From positions 1,251 to 65,250 of the forward strand of contig MU401500.1 of the NCBI GenBank assembly GCA_022579005.1: a stretch of DNA of 64,000 nt, given 5' to 3'. The stretch is from Poronia punctata. Taxonomy: Eukaryota; Ascomycota; Sordariomycetes; Xylariales; Xylariaceae. Position 1 is the first letter of the stretch. The number at the start of each line of letters is the position of its first letter. Shown in pieces: positions 11,241 to 22,131 of the stretch. Under the pieces are notes generated by a model that saw nothing but the letters and a program-made list of their open reading frames with translations, made no database searches and was not told the origin of the DNA. Position numbers and translations under genes: made by a program.

Positions 11241-13854
11241 TGTGACTTGATTTCTTTCAAGTGGGCGAGGAAATTTGGTAAGGAGTTCGGGAGTACTTAC
11301 TTTTCTTGGAGTAGTGGTGTCAGATAGAAGCTTTTGAGTTGCTTATAGTTTCAGTATAGGAAATGATTGAGACTCGAGAGGATTATATACTAACTCGGCA
11401 GAACGTATGAATAATGGGCTTGTTTCGGATATAAAAGGAGTTTTTATCAAACAGTGTCTTGGTAAGTAAGTTTCAACTGTGACTTTGTTTAATCGAATAT
11501 GAAACACTGTGGGAAGTAATAGCTATGATCAGCTGGAGGGCGCTACTAGAAAGTTGTTGAAAGAGAGGCGACCGTGAACAAAGAAGAAGAAAGCAAACCG
11601 TATTGCATAGCATCCAGGCTAGTGTTATGTAAACAGGTCAATAACCTCTCGGTTACTGAAGATATGCTGTAACTCTGAACTTGGGGCTCTACGACGCTGT
11701 GTCAGATGATAGGGGCGTATAGGAGAGGTATGTGAATTGCTTCGAGCATTTCCTTCAAGTGCCTTTTAATCACGCAAACAAGTTCTGCAAGTTGTGGCAG
11801 AAAGCTCATAACAAAGCCATAAAACTTTTTTGGAGCCAGAACAGTGACAACAGCCCTGTGGCAATTACCGTCGTTTTTTTAATCTGCTCTCACTTCGATC
11901 ACCTGGAGTGTAACTACATCCAAGCACAGAATCATCCACGCGGTTACATGGACTTCTTGCGCAATACCTTACAGACATGCCCAAGCTCAACAACAACACC
12001 GACACCTCCTACGATGATAAGTCCTTGGGCGCTCAAGAGTCTACTTATCGAGTAGATTGTTAGACAGATCCGGCGTCTCGACTTACTGTCCGTAATATCT
12101 TCGGAGTACCAGGATGTATACATATTAGACGCATGTACTTCAAAGTCGGATCTATAGCTTCTGCCAGGACAGTCCATGAGTTCATAGAAGGGGTCTAAAC
12201 TCTTGCTTGCCGGGAGATTGGCCGTGTGCCAGGGAGGAACTTGTTTATTAAGTGTAGCAACAGCCTAAGGTAACCTCCATAAAAGGAAGGAGCTCTATGT
12301 TGCGCTTGCTTAGTCCTAGGTAGGTATTGAAAAATTTGAAACTCAACCTAAGCTAAGGAAGGAGCCGAAATATGTTTTACTCGTATATCTTTGGGCTTAC
12401 CTCTGTGCTGGACTAAGTTCTCATTCTACTACAATACCTTTTCCCCAAGTGGCAAGAGACTCATCCTTCAACATATCACTCTATCTCTCATGCTTCTCCG
12501 GTGACTACTGTGGACTTTTTTTGATTTCATTTGTTTCTTTTCCAATCGAAAACCCGTCTCCGGCGATTCGCCTTCTTGAAGCCTTGCCCGCTTTCTTGCC
12601 GTTCGTATACCTTGCCGTTGCCTGCTGGCCGCCCATGTGTTTCTGTTTTCCGCCCACTCATCTCTGGTATGACAAATCTCAATGCGTCTTGTGCCTCGTT
12701 GCTTTTCTAAGTAGGCCTGATTATCATGTAGCCTCTGAACAATTCCGCCTCGTCGCGGGGGATCGTCTGTCTCGACAGAACCACAAGGAGTGGGCAGGAC
12801 AAGCTTTCTTCCGTGCATAGACCGCTTACCCGTGCTAACTGTTACTAGACTAGAAGCCCGACTCGAGAGAGGCGACCAGGGGGGTGGCTGGGTGAAAGTA
12901 GTTTAAGTAACTATAGGTGCGAACCCGTGTTAAAGACAACATTATAGGTACAGAGCAGGGGCGTGCGGGTGCCAACCCTACTACAACAATGGCCGGGTCG
13001 ATATGGTGTTATGCAAGGGGGAGCCATGACTCAACCATCTACCAAAGACTGAACAACAGCATCGAGTTCAATTCAATCACAGCAGCTCAAAGAACCGAAG
13101 CGGTACCGTTAGTGCACCGTGTCAGGGTTACCTTGACGTCTGCTAACAGTATAAAAAGAAAAAAAGATTTTCTTGATTTTATTTAAGAACGCCGCATGTA
13201 TTTGCTGTCGCGGTACGCTTGTTCCAACGAGGAAGCCGTATGTTAAACCCATCGTCTTGCTAGCGCAACGCTGATTTTCGTAGACACAAGAACGATTCAA
13301 CGAGTGGCGACGCGCGATCTAGACGCGTCTAGTTCGCGGAGATGCTTGCTATGTTGGCTAGCAAGCGGCTCGCCGCTATTTCTTGTGCCTGCGCTCGCTG
13401 CTAAAGTCAGCTTCTCGAGTGGACGCCCGTCGTGTCTCCCAATTGGGAGCACACTCTTCGCCTGTTGTCCGTTCTCCAGGCAGGGCCCGCCGCAGGACTA
13501 TTGCTCAGTAAGTGGACGCATCCCAGATCTATTGTGACGCTCGCCCTCTTTTCTGACTATACTGACTAACTTTGTCTTATAGTCGCCCTTCTCAAAGAGA
13601 AGTTCCCCCCGTTCTGGAGGATGAGGCCGTTGCTCGTCGGCTGTAGGAAGCCCCCGTGCATGGACCTCGTGTTACTGGTAGGGGCCCCCCTTTGGAGTTC
13701 CCCGCTTCCGCCCATGTCATCCCACCACGTGTTGCTGGTGACCCTGAAGAGAGCTCAAACCAAGTTCTCTCGACAACTTTCTGCCGAGGGCATGACCCAC
13801 AGCTGTCTTCTGGAGGTAGTATATTTTGCAGATGAAAGTATCTCGCTCGGCTAA
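11241..13854. other. Intergenic, no supportable gene
   Basis: 2.6 kb with scattered short frames, none with convincing coding character. The frame at 12449-12820 lacks an ATG and is hydrophobic without order. Between 13304 and 13640 a GC-rich stretch contains a GTAAGT...TTATAG pair that resembles an intron. It may be further debris of the helicase relic that follows, but I cannot name it. One TACTCGTA copy lies at 12378. Confidence 0.35.
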
Positions 13855-14543
13855 TACTATATAATGATGGAGCCAGCGAGAACAACAGATATCGAGATGG
13901 AGGCCGCGGCAAGAGTAAACAGGCGAGGGGAAAATCATGGAGCATATAAATGCCGACTCACTAAAGTTACAATCCCTGCAAAATTCGCCAAGGTTTCCAA
14001 ATTTATTGATGCAATGATCGCATACAGGCAGAAACCCATAGCGTCAGACGACCCGGGCCCAAAAGACAGAACGAATATCAGACATATGGTCATCCTGACA
14101 CACTCGCCTACGACTGCATTCACTACCTACATGCTTTTAGCCAACAGATACAGTGCACGCAACGTCCGCGTACTGAATATCAATGCGAAAACAAAGTTGA
14201 CCGAAAAGCACGATAAATACTTACTACAATCGAAGTATGATTGTACACGACATCAACAAACCTTGCGAACCAGACCATCCAAACAAGATCTTAGTATCGA
14301 CTTACGAGATCTCAGTGACGGCTCTTAACTTGCAAAGAGCTAACTACTGCCTATCCAAACGTCCCCGGCTACTCTTTAAAGGAGCATCAAATCATAGGTC
14401 GTCTCGTTAAAGTTGACATGGATGCTATTGAATCTTACGGTCGTCTGCTCCTAACAGACCGTGCTCGCTTCTCTGCTTTCCTTGTTCGTCTCCGAGGCAT
14501 TCCTACCTCTACCTACTTTACTGTATACTCCGTCTGTCACTAG
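13855..14543 (+). pseudogene. SNF2-family helicase C-terminal domain, frameshifted relic
   Basis: Three frames together spell an SNF2-type helicase C lobe. From about 13972, in one frame: KFIDAMIAYRQK, MVILTHSPTTAFTTYMLL and VLNINAKTKLTEKH. From about 14279, in the next frame: KILVSTYEIS and TALNLQRANYCL (motif V). From about 14379, in the third frame: KEHQIIGRLVKVDMDAIESY (motif VI area), running to a stop at 14541. Two frameshifts break it. Just upstream, 13855-13968 holds another motif VI-like stretch (MMEPARTTDIEMEAAARVNR). That belongs after motif V, not before it, so two copies or a rearranged copy are present. Its own upstream reading is also one base out of frame. Family ATPases remodel chromatin or DNA; this copy cannot make an intact product. 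Confidence 0.7.
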
Positions 14544-15134
14544 TACATCACGCAAAATACTACACTGTTAAGTACACGAATACACCTGTTCTTTTATAGA
14601 TTTGACACCATATCCCCTCCTACAAACCGCATACGGAATACCTCGATTCCAAAGTAACCAACGTTAACAGCAAGGCCCTAAGATTGACCTTATGCCTTTC
14701 TCATTAATTGCGTGCTACTATTTTAACGGGATTTTAAACCCTATACTATAGCTCTACTATATTGTATAAACAAAACTTTACTGCATACACTCTACCTAGG
14801 GGGAAAGGACCAAAACTACACCATCCTTTAAACCCCAAGCCAATTTCTATGCCGACTTGTACATGCACCGTCACCATAGTATTCTCCTTGCTTGCGTATA
14901 CAACACGCAGCTACGTCGCTGCAGCCATTACGCCGCTACTGAGAATAACAGCGAGGAGAGCCAGAGCGATGAGGACTCTATCAACATCAAGAAGGAAAAC
15001 CGGCCAAAAAAGAAGCCACAATCAAGAAAGAAGTTACCGTAAAAAAAACATGATGACGACCATGGCTCAATGGTTTTTTCCAGACTTATCTCGAGACGGA
15101 AGCGAAACCCCGCCTTACAGACATCGGACAACAA
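14544..15134. other. Spacer inside helicase relic region
   Basis: AT-rich at first (14550-14800). After that, a plus-strand frame contains a Ser/Glu/Lys-rich stretch (EESQSDEDS, then a basic KKKPQSRKK), which could be a decayed charged tail. Stops and frame changes interrupt it. No intact gene. Confidence 0.35.
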
Positions 15135-15481
15135 CTACGGGCCTACCGAAGAATAGTTAGAGCGTGAGTTGGTTTGGAGCCCCATAGTGTCTCCTAAACA
15201 ACCCCCAGATAGCTTGCGTACCGGTAACTGTATAATCATCCACCAGATCGCGTGGAGCTGATATGGTTGTAAGGCAATATTGAACCCGCGTAGTTTGAAG
15301 TTGACGATGTCTGTTGGGCACTGGAACATTTTGCATACACGCGCCTACTCCTGTTACGGGTCCTGCGAGGTGGTCGATTGATCTCTTTGGTGGTGACATT
15401 GGTCTGATTGGTTTGATGGTTCTTGTTGGTAGTGCTTTGGCATATTTGTGTCCCTGGGTATCCGCCCACCATTTCCAGCAT
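15135..15481 (-). pseudogene. SNF2-family helicase N-terminal fragment (motif I region), degenerate
   Basis: On the minus strand the frame reads IALQPYQLHAIWWMI and then GGCLGDTMGL, the stretch that leads into Walker A (normally GDxMGLGKT) in SNF2 ATPases. The GKT is replaced by QTN, and the frame soon ends. An N-terminal linker rich in Thr and Asn precedes it in a different frame. The piece lies about 0.6 kb from the C-lobe relic but in the opposite orientation, so an inversion or separate insertions must have occurred. Confidence 0.6.
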
Positions 15482-15652
15482 TGGGGTATGACTCTGATGG
15501 CAGGGTCATGTAGTAGCTAGATCAGACCTGCATTATTGATCATTTGGACCATTGTCTGGGGCATCACTCCCAAGGTCATGCACTACCTCATATCTTGCCG
15601 ACCAAACGGCAAACAATCCAACAACTAGCTGTGGGCGAGCACACGTACCCTG

Positions 15653-15913
15653 ATGAATCTTATCACACAGATGGGAGACGGGAAGAAATGGGATGACCAG
15701 ACACAATTCGTCATAACGAACATCGAACCAGAGCAGCTGGAAGCACTGCGCATTGCAGGAGACGCACAAACAAAAAATTATTACGGGATCAATGAGACAA
15801 AATACAATGCCGAACAGCCAGCCCTCACATATTGGGCAGACGTCCTACAAGACATCGCACCACGAAAATATCTGGACTATGAGAAATTCGCGGGGTCCCG
15901 TTCATGGTGGTAA
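15653..15913 (+). pseudogene. Unclassified coding-like fragment in the helicase relic region
   Basis: An 86-codon frame with well-ordered composition (FVITNIEPEQLEALRIAGDA, ALTYWADVLQDIAPRKYLDY) but no credible start context; an acceptor-like CACACAG lies just inside its 5' end. It may be a C-terminal exon of a decayed helicase-type gene. This is inference from position, since I cannot assign the family. Confidence 0.3.
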
Positions 15914-16414
15914 ATTCGAATTTCGGTTGGGGTACTGGGCTGTCTTCTTTATCACTGTCATCAGCTTGTTCTAGTTGAGTGTCCTCTTCAATATCTGCGA
16001 CAGGAAGTACTAACTACATGTATTATTAGTACTAGCACCTACTACAGTAGTATTACTAATTTAACCACCCTGTTCGCAGGTGATAGGTGAAACAGAGACG
16101 AGGTGGATGGATTCGGATTTTACATCTCATAGCCCGCACATTTCCAGTCACGCCGCTCTGGCCAACCTTTCCCCGTGTGCCCTTACCCGCAGGCCGTGGC
16201 CCCTTTGTTTACCTAGATCTTATGTCCAGTGCCGTTTTATTTTTCTAACCTGAAGCTATAAGCGTAATAAATAGCTTTTAGATGCATAAGAGTAGGCATT
16301 GTTTGTATAAGCATGCGCTTATATAAGTTAATAACTGTCTAATTAATCTTACTAGCTAATTAAATTTCTATTATACGGATTTAAATAGCTTCTTTTAACA
16401 ACTATATGGATTTA
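15914..16414. other. AT-rich 3' flank of the permease gene
   Basis: Strongly AT-rich after 16240, with TTATATAA and TTAATTA-like motifs. It contains the 3' untranslated region of the minus-strand permease gene. No gene is seen. Confidence 0.4.
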
Positions 16415-18137
16415 TTAACCGGTCAACAGTCTTTTAATCACTACGTACCAGGGGGGGTTTGACCGCTTCCTAGCACTTTCGGCGTCATCCCCTGGGGAAT
16501 CTCCGGTTAGGTGTTCTCGCCTACCCGTGACAAGGTCAACATCTGCCAGAGACACCAACTTCGTTCCTTTGAAGACCTTCCAAAAGATATAAAGCAATGT
16601 GAAGATAGCGATGACGATATAGTCAAAGACGAAATCCACGACGGCGAATCCTCCGATGAAAACCGAGTAGCCGGATATGAATACAAGAAAGAGATTAAGC
16701 AGTACGACGAACCAAGTGCCGAAGGGGTAGAACAGGGCTTTATATGGAAGGTCGTCGACGCTGTATCCCTGAAGCACCCATGCTTTACGGATCCGGAGGT
16801 GGGTTATGCCGATGAAGGCCCAGGCGATGAAGGTGGCAGCGCCGGAGATGCTGATGAGATAACCGAAGACCTTGCCCGGGCTTGACGCGATGTTCAAGAG
16901 TGCAAGGAGCCCGAGGGTGTTGGAGAACACGATGGCTCTTACGGGAACCCCGTTCTTGCTCGTGGCGGCGAAGAAGCGAGGGGCGCGCCCCTGGTTCGCG
17001 AGGGCGACTAAGCTTCGGGAGGCGACGTATATCGCACTGTTAACGGAACTGAACTGGGCCGTAATCATAACCACGTTCAAGAGATTGCCTGCTCCACCCC
17101 ATCCGGCGTTCACGAGCGCGATGGTCCAGGGTGAGAGGGCGGTTTTGCTGGTCGCTGTCAGCAGATCCGGGCTGTCGTACGGGACGATGATGCCGGCAAA
17201 GAAGACTAGGCCGATGAAGATGATCAGGATGCGCCAGAAGGTCTGACGGATGGCGTTTGGAAGATCTCGTTTTGGATTCTTACTCTCGGCGGCGGTCATG
17301 GCTAGCATTTCGGTGCCCGAGTAGTAGACCGCTGCAAGGACAAAGGTCTTGCCGAATCCGTTGATACCATGCGCAATGACGCCCGGATCCCTCCAGTACC
17401 TGAAGCCGATATAGTCGCCGCCGATAGCGCCCGTGTTGACCAAGATGGCGACTAGGAACCCACCCAAGACGGTGAATAATTTCCACGCCGCCAGCCAGAA
17501 CTCCATCTCACCGTAAAAGACGATACCAAGGAGGGAGGTGCCCTGGAACAGGGCATAAAAGATAAGGATCCAGCCGTAAGATGGCACAGGCGTAGCCCAG
17601 AAGCCTAGGATAAGGGATATGTTGTTGTAGTCGTTGGCGATGTTGGTCACCCAGGCGTACCAGTAATTCCATCCCAGACTAAAGCCCAGGGCCGGATCTA
17701 TAAAGCGGCCGGCTAGCTCGATGAATGCGCCTTGGACGGGGAAGAGAGTGGACATTTCACCCAAACTCTGCATGACGAAGAACACGTCGACTCCGATGAT
17801 GAGAAAGCTGATTAAAGCGCCTACTGGACCGCTATAAGCGATGGCTGTGCCTGTCCCGTACCATATTGAGGCACCGACGACGCCGCCGAATGCGATCATT
17901 TGCTATGTGACGGGAATACTCATTTAGCATATCGGACACCTTTATGAGGACATTATGGTTTAATTTGCTTACCAGGTGCCTGTTCTTTAAACCGCGCTGC
18001 AAGCCATCGTCTATTATATTGCCATTATCGGCCACCACCGGATCCACAACGTCCCCCTTTATAACGGCACCCTCGAGTTTCAAGGAACCATTTGACAGCG
18101 TACCGGTGTCAATTTCGTCTTTCGAAGGCTCAATCAT
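16415..18137 (-). CDS. Amino-acid permease (APC superfamily, fungal YAT type)
   Basis: Exon 1 is 17973-18137 and exon 2 is 16415-17902. The 70-nt intron splits GLKNRHL from QMIAFGGVVGASIWYG in frame, giving 551 aa. The charged N-terminal tail leads to the family signature at the first membrane segment (LKNRHLQMIAFGG, with helix-breaking Gly). About 12 hydrophobic segments follow, with the FGEMSTLFP-like loop here QSLGEMSTLFPVQGAF. AAESKNPKRDLPNAIRQTFW marks the intracellular loop of fungal AAPs. NSAIYVASRSLVALANQGRAP is the conserved segment 8/9 loop. The C-terminus is cytosolic and ends VVIKRLLTG. It should import amino acids with protons across the plasma membrane. Substrate range cannot be read. 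Confidence 0.95.
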
Positions 18138-19461
18138 TTTGTGGTGTGAACCTTCTAGGCAAACCTTGTTCCCGATTCAGAGGTGAGCGCGCTCGCACAA
18201 CAACACAACTGGCTTTTTATATTGGTGCATTAGCAGGCTGGCGAAAGTATATTTTGTCTTGTTTTAGTCAGACCTGCGAGATTGATTCCTATATAAAGCG
18301 CTTTCCTCAATTCTCATACTTTGCTATACATTGTGTACCCCGCTCATCCCTTATCAACAACCACCTATCTGGGGAAGATGGGGTTCGAGAAGAAGAGCTC
18401 CCAAGATGGCGCAATAGCTATACCCTGGTCGGAACGGCAATGACCGCACTCCGGCGACCGGGGTCCCGGGGGTGTGTTGCTTCCTCGGACCCACAAAGCG
18501 AAAGATAAGAAATGCTAGGTATTCCAAATTCTTTATGCCCAAGTTTATGAGGGGGCATCCTTTTACCCCTCATATTAAGGGAAGGGGGTTGGATAGAAAT
18601 GTCGTTGTCATTTTGAGGTGAAATCTAAAGCCCATGGCTAGGGAAAAGAAGTAGAACCCAAGACCATGGACACCGGGAATGATATCGTCATGTTAGCTGG
18701 TGTTTCGGTGACAGATACGTGAGATCCCGGTCTCAATCGTGCATATCTCCTGAGGATGTTTTCTAAGGTTTCGCTACACACGAAGAGAAGCGTGGGTCTT
18801 TGGACGTTGGGGATTCATGATCAGGTCACCCGGACGGCCTATTTGGCTCGGTTCTTTATCGATTTTACGGTAACAGTATCAGGCGCAGGAGAACTTGACC
18901 ACCACCTTTTTCCTCAGCGACATGACCCATTCCAGCTAGGCCATTACGGCGGACCAACAGACCGCCTAGTCGTGCGGCTACGTACTCACATTAAGAAGGT
19001 TCCGCGGTTTTCTTCATGCTAATATGATATGGATAATAGATTCATGATGCGTCGGATGAAGAATGAAATTATGATGTCCAGCAGCGCTCAAACTAGTAGG
19101 TAGGTTTCATGCCTATATACCTAGAATGTTGAGGCCTCGAGTTTCAACGATGGACGACTGGTAAATTACCACACCCGAAAATACGATGCAAAAGGCTGTG
19201 GGCACTGCACTTCAGACGTCAAACTCCAGGACGGCTCAATGGGCCGAAACCACATCAAAGCAAATAACTGCATAAAAAAGAATAATAGACAACGCGATAG
19301 ACGGAGGCAATCAGGCCTGTACACAGTCAGGGGTATATTCAATAAGAAATTGACGTCGACCGACCCAACAAGTTTCTGTTACACTTATTTGTACAGTATT
19401 TTTTACATAAAGCACATATTTGCCAGGTTAGACAAACGTTCATCCCACGTCGCAAGTGCAT
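18138..19461. other. Permease promoter and COQ3 3' flank
   Basis: No supportable gene. The first part is upstream of the permease start. The frames at 18092-18508 and 18756-19022 lack ATG-context and motif support. The end of the stretch is 3' flank for the minus-strand COQ3 gene. Confidence 0.4.
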
Positions 19462-20466
19462 TTACTCGGGAAGTCGTCTAACGGCAAAGAAGTAATTCCC
19501 AATCTTCTCGCTCCCAGTAACCTCCTTCCACCCGATCCCAGGGACGTACACAACACCCATACATCTCGGCTCCGACCAGCCGGACCTGCTCTGAACGAAA
19601 TGCCGTCGTAGTTCGTCTTCGTTGATATATTTGTTCCAGTCATGCGTACCACGCGGTACTATCCGCAACAGGTCCTCGGCAATCAGATTAGTCGTTAACC
19701 AACTCGTCCATGTCCGCGCTATCGTGCTCAAGACCAACCAACCGCCCGGGCGCACAAACGGTGTGACACGATCGAGAAACGCGGCTGGATTGGCCACGTG
19801 CTCGACTACTTCGAAAACGGAAACCACATCGTATTTATCTTCTTGTGCCGTCGGTATAGGCAAAGCCTCGATTGAGGTGTTTTTGTATTCCAGCTTCGAC
19901 GCCAGCGCCGGGTCGCGACGCGCATGTGCCTTGGCCACGGTGAGAACCTCCGGACTCGGGTCTATAGCTGTTACGGATGCCGTGGTCGATAATCGAGCTG
20001 CTGATTCGGCGAATATTCCCCCGCCACAACCTATGTCGAGGTATCGTAGGCCAGTCGATGGGTAGGTTTTAGATGGCGCGTCTGGTACGGATGCTCGACA
20101 TGATCGGATGAAGTCGTGGCGTAATGGGTTCATGAGGTGGAGGATTCGGGAGGGGCCTTGCGGATCCCACCATGATGATGCGAGGGCGTTGAAGTGGGAG
20201 ACTTCTTCGGGGGAAACGGTCGTGAATGTCGGGTCGGTGGAGGGAGGGGGTTGAGGTGTGCGTAGGGAAGTTTGCGAGGTGAGGTTGCGGAGAGGAGCTT
20301 GTCTTGGACAATAATTGGGTGCGCGAACGGCTGGTGATGATGAGCGACGGCTAGGTATCGGGGTATTTCTTGAGTATTGTCTGGTCGTCGTGCTCGATCT
20401 CGAGCTTAGGTGTCGCGTTATTCGATGGACTTTTCGGACATTTTGGTTTACTCTGGTCAGGTCCAT
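19462..20466 (-). CDS. COQ3: Ubiquinone biosynthesis O-methyltransferase, mitochondrial
   Basis: Single exon, 334 aa, taking the first ATG; an upstream TTG-started extension is ignored. The first 70 residues are rich in Arg, Ser and Thr and lack acidic runs, typical of a mitochondrial presequence. The catalytic domain begins at VSHFNALASSWWDPQG, a COQ3/UbiG hallmark. It is followed by LHLMNPLRHDFI, the SAM-binding motif LRYLDIGCGGGIFAESAA (about residues 140-157), DVVSVFEVVEHV and RPGGWLVLSTI. The C-terminal part retains GTHDWNKYI and NYFFAVRR. COQ3 carries out both O-methylations in coenzyme Q synthesis in the matrix-side CoQ complex. It is divergent from RIB3, with 875 bases between the start codons. 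Confidence 0.96.
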   Translation of the reverse strand: MDLTRVNQNVRKVHRITRHLSSRSSTTTRQYSRNTPIPSRRSSSPAVRAPNYCPRQAPLRNLTSQTSLRTPQPPPSTDPTFTTVSPEEVSHFNALASSWWDPQGPSRILHLMNPLRHDFIRSCRASVPDAPSKTYPSTGLRYLDIGCGGGIFAESAARLSTTASVTAIDPSPEVLTVAKAHARRDPALASKLEYKNTSIEALPIPTAQEDKYDVVSVFEVVEHVANPAAFLDRVTPFVRPGGWLVLSTIARTWTSWLTTNLIAEDLLRIVPRGTHDWNKYINEDELRRHFVQSRSGWSEPRCMGVVYVPGIGWKEVTGSEKIGNYFFAVRRLPE

Positions 20467-21341
20467 TGTTCCTTTCTCCCCTACATCTACTCTGTTCAAC
20501 TTTTCTGAGGGACTCTCGTAGCTACAGAAAGAGCTCGTTTGTAATGGTGGTCAGTGACGTGATGGGAGAAAATTAATGGTACGAGGAGATAATGGTGATT
20601 TGGTAATCTTTCTCCAACAAAAATTCCATCCCGCCCTGTCACTTTTGTCAAACCAGCAGACTAGGCTGGGATAGTCTAGTGGGCGGGTAAGGAATGATTC
20701 TAGAAATGCTACCCAGCATCTCTTGATCACCAATTATGCAGGGACCGCAAATGTTCCCACTGCAGTGCGACTTTGCTAATGGGCATGTCAAAGTACCTTC
20801 ATATACGATGCCCGAGGCCCGAGGACATTCGGGTACCTACCCAGCAAAGGTGTTTGTTCCTGCCAATAGGCGATCCGGCTACTTGTAGGATACCGCTGTA
20901 AATACAGGGGAGAGGTAGCCTGCAATGACGGGATGCAGAGCTCATAACGTGGACCCGGGCAAGGTATCCACTAACTTAGGTATTACTTTGCCTGCCCGGA
21001 CCTTGGGTCGTGGGGCAGAACCACACCCCGCTGTGTCGCGATGGGATTCCCGAGACTTCCCAAGTTCTTTATTACAACTCATACTCGTACAGTCAGCATC
21101 ACCAATAAACGACGGATGCTGAGTCACAGAAGACTTCAAACTCGCCCGGATATCTTATTATTTTATTGTCTCTTGTTCAAGAAAACGAACTTTATATCAG
21201 ATAGCTCCAATTTGCCATTTCAATCGTCCTAATTAAGCCTTGTACAATTCAACTCGGTTTCAAACCACTGCCGCCGTTTCCGTTCCCAGCGCAAAACGTC
21301 AGACACGATCGTAGAAGATAACTTCGCCCGATATTTCTATT
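20467..21341. promoter_or_regulatory. Divergent promoter region, COQ3 / RIB3
   Basis: This 875-base interval lies head-to-head between two biosynthetic genes, so it must hold both promoters. One TACTCGTA copy is at 21082. I see no unambiguous TATA box or named factor site. Confidence 0.5.
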
Positions 21342-22131
21342 ATGGTCAATATGCCTTCATTATCAATCGATCATAACAAGTTCGACAGTATACCGGACAC
21401 AATTGCCGCTTTCCGTATGTTCACCTCCATCTATTTCCCTCGCATGCATCCATGCATGACACTGACAAAGGCCGGCGGGCTAACATACCTCAGGTAATGG
21501 CGAATTCATAGTAGTAATGGACGATCCCGGCCGGGAAAACGAAGGCGACCTAATCATCGCAGCCGAAGACGTCACGACCGAACAGATGGCCTTTATGATC
21601 CGATATTCATCCGGCTACGTCTGCGCGCCCATACCCGCCTCCCGCACCGAGTCCCTCGAGCTACCACAGATGGTGCCCAACAGTCAAGACCCGCGAGGCA
21701 CCGCCTACACCGTCTCGGTCGACGCGGCCGACGACGTAGTAACCACGGGTATCAGCGCCCATGATCGCGCCTTGACCGTCAGACGACTGGCCGACCCCAC
21801 TTCTACACCGGCGAGTTTCCGCCGCCCCGGCCACGTGCTGCCTCTTCGCGCTGTCACGGGGGGTGTGCGTGTGAGGAGAGGACATACAGAGGCGGCTGTC
21901 GACTTTTGTCGTCTAGCTGGGAAGCAGGAGGCTGCTGCCATCTGCGAGATTGTCGATGATGGTGAAGAGGTTGCCGGACAGGCGATACGGCGGGAACCCG
22001 GGATGTTGCGGGGAGAGGGCTGCATTGCGTTTGCGAGGAAATGGAACCTGAAAGTCTGTACGATTGAGGACCTGGCGAATTATCTTGAAAAGACGGAGGG
22101 GAAGATTGGGCCCAACGGAACAACGGCATGA
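21342..22131 (+). CDS. RIB3: 3,4-dihydroxy-2-butanone 4-phosphate synthase
   Basis: Exons 21342-21414 and 21494-22131 give 236 aa. The 79-nt intron interrupts an Arg codon in AAF-RNGEFIVVMDD. The enzyme converts ribulose 5-phosphate to the four-carbon precursor of riboflavin plus formate. Visible motifs: DDPGRENEGDLIIAAED (acidic metal/substrate loop), YVCAPIP, TTGISAHDRALTVRRLADP, RRPGHVLPLRA and RRGHTEAAVDFCRLAG (metal-binding His). The fungal type lacks a fused cyclohydrolase, and the length matches. The enzyme is a cytosolic homodimer in relatives. FMN1, the kinase of the same pathway, lies further along the window. Confidence 0.96.

Noticed and set aside
12449..12820. Plus-strand hydrophobic frame
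   Set aside because: Lacks an ATG start; hydrophobicity follows a pyrimidine-rich stretch.
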